Shown in pieces: positions 46,414 to 55,448 of a DNA stretch of 64,000 nucleotides. The notes under the pieces are model-generated. The model was not told the origin of the DNA and made no database searches. It saw only the letters and a program-made list of their open reading frames with translations. The first letter of the stretch is position 1; each line of letters opens with the position of its first letter. Source of the DNA: DASZIT01 sp963709665 (lineage in GTDB: Bacteria; Actinomycetota; Acidimicrobiia; Acidimicrobiales; RAAP-2); NCBI GenBank assembly GCA_963709665.1, contig CAVPWU010000002.1, forward strand, positions 1,178,001-1,242,000. Direction: 5' to 3'. The translations under genes and the position numbers were made by a program.

Positions 46414-46702
46414 GACCGGGGTCACCTCCGGGTCCCGGTGGTCGATCGGCTCCACCGGGTCGCTCCTCTCCATCGGCTCGGTCGGCTCGGTCCTGTCCAT
46501 CGGCTCGGTCGGCTCGGTCCTGTCCATCGGCTCGGTGGGTTCCGCCGGTTCGGTGCTGTCGGTCGGCAGCTTCGTGAGCGTCGCCTCGGCCCTGTCGGCC
46601 GCCTCCCTCGGGTCGGTGCTGTCCGCCGCCTCCCGCTGGTCGTTGCTGTCATGGCAGGGCCACCGCTCGGCGTTGACCACCGGTGGCCCGCCCCACGATT
46701 AG
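46406..46702 (+). CDS. Ser/Gly/Leu-repeat small protein
   Basis: A ~98-residue low-complexity protein built on the phrase SIGSVGSVL, repeated about four times and decaying toward the end (SVGSFVSVASALSAASLGSV). The DNA repeat is 27 bases long (46477-46530 region). The proposed start is TTG 46406 with a nearby AAGG. It overlaps the zinc-ribbon stop by eight bases. Every third residue or so is Ser and every second to third is Gly or a beta-branched/aliphatic residue, giving two faces that could stack as a narrow beta-solenoid or insert in a membrane. I do not know its function. Similar short repeat proteins occur in other actinobacteria. Confidence 0.5.
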   Translation: MAETGVTSGSRWSIGSTGSLLSIGSVGSVLSIGSVGSVLSIGSVGSAGSVLSVGSFVSVASALSAASLGSVLSAASRWSLLSWQGHRSALTTGGPPHD

Positions 46703-46815
46703 GGGTCGACCGCACCGGGTAGGACAGTGCGGAACCGCCGTCGACACCCAGTGGCGGCCGCACCCCGCCGGTGGACGTCGCCCGGCCGGCGGACGCGGCA
46801 GCCGGAAAGGCAGCT

Positions 46816-47142
46816 GTGCAGCGCCGACTCGAGATCGAGGTCCTGGACATGGACCAGTACGAGGTCACCCTGGCCGAGGGGAGTGTGATCTCCCGGCACC
46901 GGGTGGAGCTCTCCGACCGGGTCCTCGACGATCTGGGGCTCGAGGAGCTCGACGGCGAGACGGTGGTCCGGGAGGCCTTCGCCATCCTCCTGGAGCGGGA
47001 GCCGCTCACCGCCGTGCCCCCGTCCTCCAGCCTGGACCGGATCGGTGCCCTCTACCCCTACCTCCTGCCGGAGCTCCGCCAGCGGCTGTCCGCCGGGGCC
47101 CGGGTCCGGATCCTGGGGCCCGACGAGGCGTCGTCCGCCTGA
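46816..47142 (+). CDS. Conserved hypothetical protein, ~108 residues
   Basis: A small acidic soluble protein. It starts V-Q-R-R-L-E-I-E-V-L-D and continues YEVTLAEGSVISRHRVELSD, then helices VREAFAILLERE and IGALYPYLLPELRQRL. No domain is recognised. The GTG 46816 has a GGAAAGG site five bases upstream. An ATG... reading from GTG 46771 would add an Ala-rich, unlikely lead. It ends 28 bases before the convergent HAD gene. Low confidence about any role. Confidence 0.5.
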   Translation: MQRRLEIEVLDMDQYEVTLAEGSVISRHRVELSDRVLDDLGLEELDGETVVREAFAILLEREPLTAVPPSSSLDRIGALYPYLLPELRQRLSAGARVRILGPDEASSA

Positions 47143-47170
47143 GGCCGGCCCCCTCGGCCCGGGGCGGCGG

Positions 47171-47878
47171 TCACCACCCGTCGTCGGGGGGCGGCTCGCG
47201 GATGTCCTCCCACGGGGGCGGCTCGTCGGGTCCGTCCCCCCACGGGTCGTTGGGGAACAGGTCGAAGGGCAGTCCGGTCAGCTCGCTCAGGTGCGATAGC
47301 GCCTCCGTCGACGAGGTGACCTTGATGGTGTGCATCCCCATGGCCCGGGCGGGCTTGAGGTTCACCCCCAGGTCGTCGAGGAAGACGGCGTCGGAGGGGC
47401 GGACCTCGAGGGCCTGGCAGGCCAGCTGGTAGAAGGCCTCCTCGGGCTTGCGGACCCCGAGGAGGCGGGACTCCAGCACCACGTCGAAGAGTCCGAAGGC
47501 CCGGGTGATGTCGGGATGGACCGGGAGGTCGTCGCTCCCGAAGTTGTTGGTCAGGCAGGCGGTGCCGAACTCCCGGGCGCAGCTCCGCACCGCCGCCACC
47601 ATCTCCGGGCGGACCTCCCCCCGGAGCAGCCCCAGCACCTCACGGCCGTCGACCGGATGGCCGAGGGCGAGTGCCTCGGCCTCGAACGCCTCGGCAAAGG
47701 TGTCGAGGTCGACGGTGCCCCGCTCCAGCCGGGCCCAGGCGTTGGTGTCGGGGTCGGTGGCGTTGATCCGGCGGAGGAACCCGTCGGGCAGGTCGTGGAG
47801 CCGCTCGTACCGGGCGAACGCCTCGAAGGGGCTGGAGGTCATCACCCCGCCGAAGTCGAACATCACCGCCCGGATCAT
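47171..47878 (-). CDS. HAD-family hydrolase
   Basis: A 235-residue HAD-IA phosphatase-like protein. Motif I is VMFDFGGVMTSSP, where the second Asp of DxD is replaced by Gly (DFGG), a common variant in epoxide-hydrolase-type and acyl-dehydrogenase-associated HADs. Motif II is ACLTNNFGS, motif III the Lys in GVRKPEEAFY, and motif IV AVFLDDLGVNL. An acidic Pro-rich tail (WEDIREPPPDD) ends it. The ATG overlaps the TetR stop as ATGA, so they form one operon. These HADs often accompany ACAD10-like acyl-CoA metabolism, which suits the neighbouring lipid-type genes. Confidence 0.8.
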   Translation of the reverse strand: MIRAVMFDFGGVMTSSPFEAFARYERLHDLPDGFLRRINATDPDTNAWARLERGTVDLDTFAEAFEAEALALGHPVDGREVLGLLRGEVRPEMVAAVRSCAREFGTACLTNNFGSDDLPVHPDITRAFGLFDVVLESRLLGVRKPEEAFYQLACQALEVRPSDAVFLDDLGVNLKPARAMGMHTIKVTSSTEALSHLSELTGLPFDLFPNDPWGDGPDEPPPWEDIREPPPDDGW

Positions 47879-48507
47879 CCGGCCCGGCCTCCGGGCACCT
47901 CCGGAGGGGTGCGCTCGATGGCCGCCTCGAACAGGGTGGCGATGTCGTCGCCGTAGAGGTCGCTCGCCCGCTCCCCCAGCTGGACCACCGACATCAGCAG
48001 CGACAGCATCATCGCCACCACGGCGTTGGCCATGGACACCGGCTCGATGTCGGTCCGCACCGTCCCGTCGAGCTGCTCACTGCGCAGCTTGTCGGCCAGG
48101 GCCTTGCGGAGCTCCTCGAGGGCGGGGATCTCGAGCACCCGGACCGTCACCTCCGGCTCCAGGCCGGCCAGCAGCCGTCGGGCCAGGGGGTGGTGGTCGA
48201 GCGCCCCGATCAGGACGTTCACCAGCTGCCGTCGCCACACCCGGGCGCTGTCCTCGGCCATGGCGCTCGACAGGCCCTCCTCGATCACCGCGGCGGCGTC
48301 CTCGTCCACCGCCGCCAGGAAGAGGGCCTCCTTGCCGGGGAAGTAGGCGTAGGCGGCGGTGCCCCCCACCCCGGCGTCCCGGGCGATGTCCGCCACCGAG
48401 GTGGACCGGAACCCGTCCCGGCCGAACCGGGCGATGGCGGCGTCGAGGATCACCCGTCGGGTCTGGGCTCCCTTGCCCTCCGGGGACACCGCCGCATCGG
48501 ACTCCAT
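47875..48507 (-). CDS. TetR-family transcriptional regulator
   Basis: A 210-residue repressor. The N-terminal helix-turn-helix is TRRVILDAAIARFGRDGFRS then TSVADIARDAGVGGTAAYAY and FPGKEALFLAAVDED, the standard TetR pattern. The C-terminal ligand-binding region is all helical. ATG 48507 is preferred, since the HTH begins 16 residues later. It shares a 95-base divergent control region with the metal-hydrolase/monooxygenase operon, and the palindrome there (48516-48564) is its likely operator. The ligand is unknown, probably a lipid or ketone substrate of that operon. Confidence 0.85.
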   Translation of the reverse strand: MESDAAVSPEGKGAQTRRVILDAAIARFGRDGFRSTSVADIARDAGVGGTAAYAYFPGKEALFLAAVDEDAAAVIEEGLSSAMAEDSARVWRRQLVNVLIGALDHHPLARRLLAGLEPEVTVRVLEIPALEELRKALADKLRSEQLDGTVRTDIEPVSMANAVVAMMLSLLMSVVQLGERASDLYGDDIATLFEAAIERTPPEVPGGRAG

Positions 48508-48515
48508 CGTCACGG

Positions 48516-48564
48516 AGTGTAGCAGAATCGAGGACTTGAGTCTTTCTCTCAAATCCTCTACACT
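48516..48564. promoter_or_regulatory. Divergent promoter with TetR-type operator
   Basis: GAGGACTTGAG (48530-48540) faces CTCAAATCCTC (48548-48558) with one mismatch and a 7-base spacer. AGTGTAG (48516-48522) and CTACACT (48558-48564) are outer arms. For the rightward operon a -35-like TTGAGT (48536-48541) and -10-like TACACT (48559-48564) are 17 bases apart, so the palindrome covers the promoter. Leftward TTGAGA...GATTCT with 17 bases between is the matching TetR promoter candidate. Confidence 0.65.
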
Positions 48565-48601
48565 GACGGTACCGACCCCTCCACCCCCCGGGAGACCGCC
48601 C

Positions 48602-49469
48602 ATGTCCCACGATGCCCCCACCCGCTCGGTCCCGACCCGCCGCATGGACTTCGAGGAGTCCCTGGCCGAGGTGCCGAGGTACTTCGCCGCCGACGGCGAT
48701 CTCATCGTCTGCCACCTGATGGCCGCCCTGTCCTCCGTCTTCCCCGACGGCGAGGACTTCTTCGTCCGGTCGGTGCGCACCTACCGTGACCGGGTCGAGG
48801 ACCCGGTGCTGAAGCGGCAGGTGGCCGGCTTCATCGGCCAGGAGTCGGTGCACGGTCGGGAGCACCGGGCGTTCAACGACCGTCTCGACCAGCTGGGCTA
48901 TCCCACCCGCCGCTACGAGGCCAGGACCCGGCGCGGGCTGGCGTTCCGGGAGCGGGTGGCTGTCGCCCATCTCCAACCTGGCCGCCACCGCCGCCCTCGA
49001 GCACTTCACCGCCACCCTGGCCGAGCTGGTCCTGACCAGCGAGGACGCCCGCCACGCCATCGGCCACCCGGCGGTCCGCGACCTCTTCGTCTGGCACGCC
49101 CTCGAGGAGTCCGAGCACAAGGCGGTGGCCTTCGACGTCTACCGGGCGGTGGGCGGCAGCGAGCGCCTCCGGGTCCTGACCATGAACCAGGTCACCCTGG
49201 GCTTTCTGGTGGGGATGACCGCCCAGGTCGTGGCCTCCCTCCTCCGGGACCCGGCCACCTACCGCCGGGGCAACCTGCGACGCAGCCTCCGGGCCTTCCG
49301 GACGTCGCCGCTGGCCAACCGCCAGGTGTGGCGCCAGCTCCGCGAGTACAACCGGCGGGACTTCCACCCCGACGACCGCGACACCACCGCCCTGGTCGAG
49401 GAGTGGCGCGCCACCCTCTTCGGGGAGCACGGCACGCTGAATGACAGACTGACGTCCCCGGCCGCCTAG
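48602..49469 (+). CDS. Predicted metal-dependent hydrolase, PF10118-like (frameshifted)
   Basis: A ferritin-like helical protein of about 288 residues from the uncharacterised metal-dependent-hydrolase family. The His/Glu-rich helices are present: FIGQESVHGREHRAFNDRLD (metal ligands), EHFTATLAELVLT and WHALEESEHKAVAFDVYRAV. The start MDFEESLAEVPRYFAADGDL is also family-like. The frame changes near 48957, where FRERV must join LSPISNLAATAALEHF. An AACCC-rich leader with CCGGGAG gives the ribosome site for ATG 48602. It is the first gene after the TetR-controlled promoter. Members of this family often sit beside flavin monooxygenases, as here. Confidence 0.75.
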
Positions 49470-49527
49470 TCCCGGCCGCTGGTCACGGGTCGGTCGACCC
49501 CGGCCGCTGAGAGAAGGAGTTGTCCGC

Positions 49528-51022
49528 GTGGAGCACCTCGACGTCCTGGTGGTGGGGGCCGGCCTGTCCGGCATCGGGGCCGGGCACTTCCTCCAGTCCC
49601 AGTGCCCCTGGGCCACCTACGCCATCGCCGAGGCCCGGGACACGCTCGGCGGCACCTGGGACCTGTTCCGCTACCCGGGCATCCGCTCGGACTCCGACAT
49701 GTTCACCCTGGGCTACTCCTTCCGTCCCTGGGACGGGGCGAAGGCCATCGCCGACGGCGACTCCATCCTCCGCTACATCCGGGACACCGCCGCCGACGAG
49801 GGCATCGACACCCACATCCGGTACGGGCTCCGGGTGGTGGCGGCCGACTGGGCGTCGGAGGACGCCCAGTGGCGGATCACCGCCGAGCGGCTGGGGACGG
49901 GCGAGACGGTGCAGCTGACCTGCGGCTTCCTCCTGTCGTGCACCGGCTACTACCGCTACGACCACGGCTACCGGCCGACCTTCCCCGGGTCCGAGCGGTT
50001 CACCGGGGCCATCATCCACCCCCAGGCGTGGCCCGCCGATCTCGACCACCGGGGCAAGCGGGTGGTGATCATCGGCAGCGGGGCCACCGCCATCACCCTG
50101 GGCCCGGCCCTGGCCGCCACCGCCCAGGTCACCATGGTGCAGCGCTCCCCCTCCTACGTGCTCTCCCTCGCCGGCCCGGGACCCGCTGGCCGACCTGGTG
50201 CGGCGCCGGCTGCCGGCCCGCTGGTCGGGTCCGCTCCTCCGGTGGCTCAAGGCCCTCACCAGCCAGGCCGTGTACACCCTGAGCCAGCGCCGTCCGGCCC
50301 TGGTCAAGCGGCTCCTCCGCCGGCAGCTGGAGCGCCAGCTGCCGGCCGGCTACGACATCGACACCCACTTCACCCCCACCTACGACCCGTGGGACCAGCG
50401 GCTGTGCCTGTCCCCGGACGGCGAGCTGTTCGACGCCATCCGGGCCGGGACCCTCGAGGTGGTCACCGACCACATCGAGACCTTCACCGAGGACGGGCTC
50501 CGGCTCGCCTCCGGTGCCGAGGTGGACGCCGACATCATCGTCACCGCCACCGGGCTCGAACTGCTCTTCCTGGGTGGCATCCGGCTGTCGGTGGACGGTG
50601 CGGCGGTCGACCCGGCCACCCGGCTCACCTACAAGGGCATGATGCTCGAGGACGTGCCCAACCTGGCCTTCGCCATCGGCTACACCAACGCCTCGTGGAC
50701 GCTCCGCTGCGACCTCATCTGCGACTACGTCGCCCGGCTGCTCAACCGCATGCGCCAGGTGGGGATGCGCCAGTGCACCCCCACCGAGGTGGCCGGCACC
50801 CGGGCGGTCGGGCCCCTCCTCGGCCTGCGGTCCGGGTACGTGCTCCGGGCCGCCGACCGCCTCCCCCGCCAGGGGTCGGCCTTCCCCTGGCAGGTCCACC
50901 AGAGCTACCTGCGGGACTACCGGGCCATGAAGCTGGGCAGCCTCGACGACCCGGCCCTGGTGCTCAGCCACCCGGCCCGGCCGTCGGCCCGGACCGCCGC
51001 CGAGGAGGTGGCGCCGGTATGA
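49528..51022 (+). CDS. Baeyer-Villiger-type flavin monooxygenase (frameshifted)
   Basis: An FAD- and NADPH-dependent monooxygenase of about 497 residues. It has the FAD-binding DVLVVGAGLSGIGAGHFLQ, LGGTWDLFRYPGIRSDSDM (a variant of the GG-TW block of flavin monooxygenases), LLSCTGYYRYDHGY, an NADPH-binding GKRVVIIGSGATAITLGPAL and the ATG-like TATGLELLFLGG near the C-terminus. It probably oxidises ketones, as in EtaA/cyclohexanone-type enzymes. The frame changes near 50172, after YVLSLA, where RDPLADLVRRRLPARW should follow. GAAGGAG lies before GTG 49528. It overlaps the SDR gene as ATGA. Confidence 0.85.
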
Positions 51023-51846
51023 GGATCGCCTTCGGCCAGGTGGCCGCCGTCACCGGGGCCGGCTCGGGCATCGGCCGGGCCCTGGCCCAGGCGCTGGCCC
51101 GCCGCGGGGTGCACCTGGCCCTGGCCGACATCGACGACGACGGGCTGGCCGAGACGGTGCGCCTGTGCGAGGGGTCGGGGGTCAAGGTCACCTCCGCCCA
51201 CCTCGACGTGGCCGACCGTTCGGCCGTCGAGGCCTGGGCCGACCGGGTGGTGGAGGAGCACGGCCGGGTCAACCTGGTGTGCAACAACGCCGGGGTGGGG
51301 CTCTCGGCCACCGTGGAGGCGATGTCCTACGCGGACTTCGAGTGGTTGATGGGCATCAACTTCTGGGGGGTGGTCTACGGCACCAAGGCCTTCCTCCCCC
51401 ACCTCAAGGCGAGCGGGGACGGTCACATCGTCAACGTGTCCAGCGTGTTCGGACTGATCAGCGTGCCGTCCCAGTCGGCCTACAACGCCGCCAAGTTCGC
51501 CGTCCGCGGGTTCACCGACGCCCTGCGGATGGAGCTGGAGATCGAGGGGGCCCCGGTGTCGTGCACCACCGTGCATCCGGGCGGGGTCAAGACCAACATC
51601 GCCCGCAACGCCCGGCGGGACGAGAGCGCCGACGCCATCACCGGGCCCGACACCTCGCCCGACGACTTCGACCGGGTGGCCCTCACCTCACCGGACAAGG
51701 CGGCCAACGACATCCTGGCCGCCGTCGACCACGACCGCCGCCGGGTGGTGGTGGGACCCGATGCGGTGGCCATCGACCTGCTGGCCCGGCTGCCCACCGC
51801 CCTCTACCAGTGGGCCCTGGTCCGGGGGGCGCGCCGCCGGCGCTGA
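51019..51846 (+). CDS. Short-chain dehydrogenase/reductase
   Basis: A 275-residue NAD(P)-dependent oxidoreductase with a classical SDR layout. The cofactor motif is VTGAGSGIGRALAQAL (TGxxxGIG), NNAGVGLSA follows, the catalytic Ser is in VNVSSVFGLISVP, and YNAAKFAVRGFTDALRMEL holds the Tyr-x-x-x-Lys. The C-terminus (VGPDAVAIDLLARLPTALYQ) resembles membrane-associated mycobacterial SDRs. It is coupled to the monooxygenase by an ATGA overlap. The pair suggests alcohol oxidation to a ketone followed by Baeyer-Villiger oxidation, by inference. Confidence 0.88.
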   Translation: MRIAFGQVAAVTGAGSGIGRALAQALARRGVHLALADIDDDGLAETVRLCEGSGVKVTSAHLDVADRSAVEAWADRVVEEHGRVNLVCNNAGVGLSATVEAMSYADFEWLMGINFWGVVYGTKAFLPHLKASGDGHIVNVSSVFGLISVPSQSAYNAAKFAVRGFTDALRMELEIEGAPVSCTTVHPGGVKTNIARNARRDESADAITGPDTSPDDFDRVALTSPDKAANDILAAVDHDRRRVVVGPDAVAIDLLARLPTALYQWALVRGARRRR

Positions 51847-51867
51847 ACCGTCCCCGCCGGCGACGGT

Positions 51868-52722
51868 TCAGCCGGTCGGCGCCGGCTCCAGGTAGGTGAA
51901 GATGACCATCTGCGAGGCGTGGGCCACCAGGGTCCCGTCCTCCGCCCAGAGGGTGGACTCCACCGACGCCCACCCGTCATCGGCCCACCGGGCCCGGTCG
52001 TGGGCCAGCAGCCACTCGGTCCGGGCTGGCCCCAGCAGGTGGACGGTCAGGTCGGCGCTGGGGGCGAACCACGGGTCGGCACCGGGGCCGAGGAGCTCGG
52101 CGATGCACCCGGGCATCCGGTCGGCCAGGGCGACCACGGCGAGCGGGTCGAGGCTGCCGTCGGCCAGCCGGGGGGCGTCGTCGAACCGGAGCCAGGTGGC
52201 CACGTCCGAGTGGTCGGGCACCCACTCCTCCCAGCGGGCATGGCCCCGACCCACCCGGGCCTCCACCCGCGACCAGAAGGGCAGTACCGGGTAGGCCTCC
52301 ACGCCGGGGGGCGGCGGGTCCCGGTAGGAGCGGCACGCCTCCGGCCCCGGCACGGCCGGCGGCGCCAGATCGAGCAGGGTCGGGCCCCGACGGGTGGATC
52401 CGAACACCGCCACCGTCGTGGCCCCGGCGTTCGCCCCCACGTTCCGGACGGTGGCCTGCAGCTGACTGGCCGACCGGCCCCGGCGGAGCACGGACACCTC
52501 GACCTCGAGCTCGCCGGGGAGCACCTGCCCGGCGAAGACGGTGGTGCAGGTGCGGAGCCCCTGGCCGGGGTCGTCCAGCTCGGCGACGGCGGCCCGCAGG
52601 GCCAGCGCCGCCACCACACCTCCGTGGGGGAGCGGCATCAGGTTCCAGCTGTCGTCGAGGGTGGCCAGGTACCGTCCGCCGCCGGCCGACCGGACGGTCA
52701 CGTCGTCGGCGAACGAGCCCAT
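51868..52722 (-). CDS. Acyl-CoA thioesterase-like protein
   Basis: A 284-residue double-hotdog protein of the TesB/4HBT_3 type. The first hotdog includes WNLMPLPHGGVVAALALRAA and CTTVFAGQVLPGELEVEVSV. The second includes TEWLLAHDRARWADDGWASV and EDGTLVAHASQMVIFTYLEP, whose DGTLVAHASQ is the family's end block. It shows only limited similarity to the thioesterase at 18211-19020. It is convergent with the SDR gene, so not in the TetR-controlled operon, but shares its lipid theme. The substrate is unknown. Confidence 0.75.
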   Translation of the reverse strand: MGSFADDVTVRSAGGGRYLATLDDSWNLMPLPHGGVVAALALRAAVAELDDPGQGLRTCTTVFAGQVLPGELEVEVSVLRRGRSASQLQATVRNVGANAGATTVAVFGSTRRGPTLLDLAPPAVPGPEACRSYRDPPPPGVEAYPVLPFWSRVEARVGRGHARWEEWVPDHSDVATWLRFDDAPRLADGSLDPLAVVALADRMPGCIAELLGPGADPWFAPSADLTVHLLGPARTEWLLAHDRARWADDGWASVESTLWAEDGTLVAHASQMVIFTYLEPAPTG

Positions 52723-52823
52723 GGCGCCCGATGTTGTTCGGCCCCCGCGACGGTGTCAAGGGACGGGGACCCGGGTCGGGTCAGGCCGGATCGGCCGGGC
52801 GGCCGGGCGGTGCGGTGCGGTGG

Positions 52824-53690
52824 CTACCGCAACCGCGAGGCGGGCTGGTAGTTGGGCCCGGCGGTGACATCCACGCGGGCCAGGAGCTGCTCGCACGGCG
52901 GCTCGAACTCGGCGGTGAACCGGCGGGCGCGGCTCTCCCCCAGCAGCCGCCAGGGCGTGGTGGTGAGCCGGTCGGTCTCGTCCTCGAGGTGCTGGCGGAG
53001 GGCGATCCCCTCGGCGGTCACCCGGCCGCCGGCAGCGAGCCCGGCCGCCTCCAGCGCCGACCATCCGGACGCCACCTCCTGGGGGGTCGAGCCGCGGGAG
53101 GTCGGGATCCAGTCGGGTTCGTACCCCAGCCAGGCGTTGTGGAGGATCGACGCCTCGATACCGCTCAGACCCGCCGCCACCACCAGGGCCCAGTGGGTGT
53201 CGCCCCGCCACTCCCGCAGGCAGTTGACGGCGTGCCATCCGGAGAGGACCGGATCCGCCGGCCTGACCATGCGCAGGTGGGCCCCGAACAGGACCCGGCC
53301 CACCGAGGGAAGCCGCTCCACCACCGGCCAGAGCTCCGGCCCGAGCTGGGCCAGCGGGGCCAGGATGCTCGGGGCGTAGTCGGCCAGTCCTTCGAGGACG
53401 GCGGCGTCCCGGGCCCGCCAGACGTCGTCGAAGGTGGTGTGGGCGGCCACCATCTCGAAGGTGGTCCGGATCCCCCGGGCGGTGATGGAGCCGAAGGCGG
53501 CGATGACGCTGTCCGGCCCGGCCGGCGCCAGCGGGGCGCACCGGGCGGCGATGTAGCCGAGCGGGCCGGGCAGGCCCAGCCGGGTGTAGCGCCCGATGGC
53601 CCCCGGATCCCAGAAGATCCAGCCCACGGTGGTCTGGACCGACCGGGCGTTGCGCTTGGTCAACTCCGTCCACTGGTCCCGCTCCCGCAT
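52824..53690 (-). CDS. SCO6745-family protein
   Basis: A 288-residue helical protein of an actinobacterial family with no assigned role. Landmarks are an early aromatic-Pro segment (WDPGAIGRYTRLGLPGPLGY), AARCAPLAPAGPDSVIAAFG, LREWRGDTHWALVVAAGLSG (conserved REHRGDxHxA-type motif) and GLAAGGRVTAEGIALRQHLE with TDRLTTTPW at the end, giving a helix-turn-helix-like tail. The conserved REWRGDTHWAL could bind a small ligand. ATG 53690 has no strong ribosome site. The divergent partner is lemA. Confidence 0.7.
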   Translation of the reverse strand: MRERDQWTELTKRNARSVQTTVGWIFWDPGAIGRYTRLGLPGPLGYIAARCAPLAPAGPDSVIAAFGSITARGIRTTFEMVAAHTTFDDVWRARDAAVLEGLADYAPSILAPLAQLGPELWPVVERLPSVGRVLFGAHLRMVRPADPVLSGWHAVNCLREWRGDTHWALVVAAGLSGIEASILHNAWLGYEPDWIPTSRGSTPQEVASGWSALEAAGLAAGGRVTAEGIALRQHLEDETDRLTTTPWRLLGESRARRFTAEFEPPCEQLLARVDVTAGPNYQPASRLR

Positions 53691-53783
53691 CCCGGCGACG
53701 CTATCGGGATCGCGCCCCTCGTCACGACGCCACCGGCCCGGTAGGGTGCCTGTCGAACCGGCTGCAAGGGGAACCACGTCACC

Positions 53784-54431
53784 ATGGTCGTACTGATCGT
53801 CGTCATCGTCGTCGTCATCCTCCTGGTCCTCGCCCTGTGGCTGGCCTTCAACGGGCTGGTCCGGAGGCGGAACCGGACCCAGGAGGCCTGGTCGGAGATC
53901 GATATCGAGCTCAAGCGCCGCCACGACCTCATTCCCAACCTGGTCTCCACCGTCCAGGGATACGCCACCCACGAGCAGGGCACCTTCGAGGCGGTCACCC
54001 AGGCCCGGGCCAACGCGGTGACCGCCGGCGCCACCGGCGACCCCGCCCAGATCGCCCCGGCGGAGAACGCGCTGTCCGGGACGTTGCGCTCGTTGTTCGC
54101 GGTGGCCGAGAACTATCCCCAGCTACGGGCGGTGGAGAGCTTCCTGCAGCTCCAGGAGACCCTGACCGCCACCGAGGACAAACTCGAGTACGCCCGCCGC
54201 TTCTACAACACCAACGCCCGCGACTACGACACCGCCCTCCAGACCTTCCCGAGGAACCTCATCGCCGGCCCCTTCGGGTTCAAGGCGGTGGCCTTCTTCG
54301 AGGCGGACGAGGCCGACCGGGCCGTCCCCCAGGTCAGCTTCCCCGGCTCCGACGCCGCCGGCACCGGAGGCCCGGCGCCGTCCGGACCTCCCCCGGCCAC
54401 CGGCGGCGGCGGTCCGCCGCCCGCCGTCTGA
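53784..54431 (+). CDS. lemA: LemA family protein
   Basis: A 215-residue membrane-tethered coiled-coil protein. An N-terminal helix (VVLIVVIVVVILLVLALWLA) is followed by the diagnostic NRTQEAWSEIDIELKRRHDL then IPNLVSTVQGYATHEQGTFE, LTATEDKLEYARRFYNTNAR and YDTALQTFPRNLIAGPFGF. A disordered Pro/Gly-rich tail ends it. LemA proteins are usually encoded with an HtpX-like protease or a TPM-domain protein. Here HtpX is directly next, but in the convergent orientation, ending 9 bases away. Function is not firmly established, probably membrane quality control. Confidence 0.9.
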   Translation: MVVLIVVIVVVILLVLALWLAFNGLVRRRNRTQEAWSEIDIELKRRHDLIPNLVSTVQGYATHEQGTFEAVTQARANAVTAGATGDPAQIAPAENALSGTLRSLFAVAENYPQLRAVESFLQLQETLTATEDKLEYARRFYNTNARDYDTALQTFPRNLIAGPFGFKAVAFFEADEADRAVPQVSFPGSDAAGTGGPAPSGPPPATGGGGPPPAV

Positions 54432-54440
54432 CCCCGCCGG

Positions 54441-55394
54441 TCAGACCGACCGGCCAGCGGCGATCTTCTCGAGCTCGGCGATCCGCACCTCGAGGGGAGG
54501 GTGGGTGTCGTAGAGGCGGTGGTACCACGCCTCGTGGTGCTGGAGCGGGTCGTCGATGCACATGGCGGCGGTGGCGTGGTTCATCTTGGCGAACGGCTTG
54601 TCGTTCTGCTGGAGCTTCCGCAGGGCGCTCAACAGGCCGGCCGGGTTCCGGGTCAGCTCCACCCCGCTGACGTCGGCCAGCGACTCGCGCCGCCGGGACA
54701 GGGCCAGCCGGATCAGCGGTCCGAACAGGAAGCCAATGACGGCCAGCAGGCCACCGGCGGCCAGGAGCACCGGGGTCAGCTGGTTGTTGCGTCCCCCACC
54801 GGTGAAGAAGGCGCTCCGCCACAGGATGCTGGCCAGCAGGGCGGCCATGCCGATCATGGTCCCCACCACCAGGAGCAGCCGGATGTCGTGGTTCTTGATG
54901 TGGCTCATCTCGTGGCCGGTGACTCCCTCCAGCTCCTCGCGGTTCATGATGGCCAGCAGCCCGGTGGTGTAGGTGATGGCCGCCTTCTCCGGGCGGACCC
55001 CGGTGGCGAAGGCGTTGGGGGACGGGTCGTTGATCACGTAGACCGCCGGGGTGGGGATGCCCTCTCCGATGGCCAGCGCCTCCACCAGGTTGTGCAGCTG
55101 CTGGTACTGGCGGGGGTCGGCGGGCACCGCGCCCGACACCCGGAGCACCAGGCCGGCCCCGGCGGTCAGGGAGTAGAGGATGGCCCCGAGGGCCAGCAGG
55201 GCACAGATCACCATGCCCGCCACCACCGGGGCCCACCCGTAGGAGACGGTGGTGGTGGCGTAGGGGCTGGTGGCCGGATGGTAGACGGCCCGGAAGATCA
55301 GGCCCCCCACGGCCCCGATGACCAGCCAGATGACGAAGAAGGCCACGATGACCAGGGCGCTACGGCGCTTGTTCCGGGCGATCTCGGTGTACAC
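54441..55394 (-). CDS. htpX: M48-family membrane metalloprotease (HtpX-like)
   Basis: A 317-residue zinc protease of the inner membrane, which degrades misfolded membrane proteins. The active-site motif HEMSH (in GVTGHEMSHIKNHDIR) and the later zinc ligand in RRRESLADVSGVELTRNPAG are present, as are NDPSPNAFATGVRP and TTGLLAIM before the active site. Two helices lie at the N-terminus (VAFFVIWLVIGAVGGLIF, GMVICALLALGAILYSL) and two after the active site. The GTG 55394 begins VYTEIARNKRRS. It is convergent with lemA, an arrangement that keeps the usual pairing. Confidence 0.9.
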   Translation of the reverse strand: MYTEIARNKRRSALVIVAFFVIWLVIGAVGGLIFRAVYHPATSPYATTTVSYGWAPVVAGMVICALLALGAILYSLTAGAGLVLRVSGAVPADPRQYQQLHNLVEALAIGEGIPTPAVYVINDPSPNAFATGVRPEKAAITYTTGLLAIMNREELEGVTGHEMSHIKNHDIRLLLVVGTMIGMAALLASILWRSAFFTGGGRNNQLTPVLLAAGGLLAVIGFLFGPLIRLALSRRRESLADVSGVELTRNPAGLLSALRKLQQNDKPFAKMNHATAAMCIDDPLQHHEAWYHRLYDTHPPLEVRIAELEKIAAGRSV

Positions 55395-55448
55395 GGGGCG
55401 AAGCCTACGGCAGACGACCCCGTCGGCCCCGGACGGGACCGGCGGTGG

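Noticed and set aside
49528..51846. A 772-codon open frame that would fuse the flavin monooxygenase N-terminus to the SDR protein
   Set aside because: The middle third of that frame is Arg/Pro/Gly-rich and not conserved, while the true monooxygenase C-terminus is in another frame and ends with an ATGA overlap. The fusion is an artefact of the shift near 50172.
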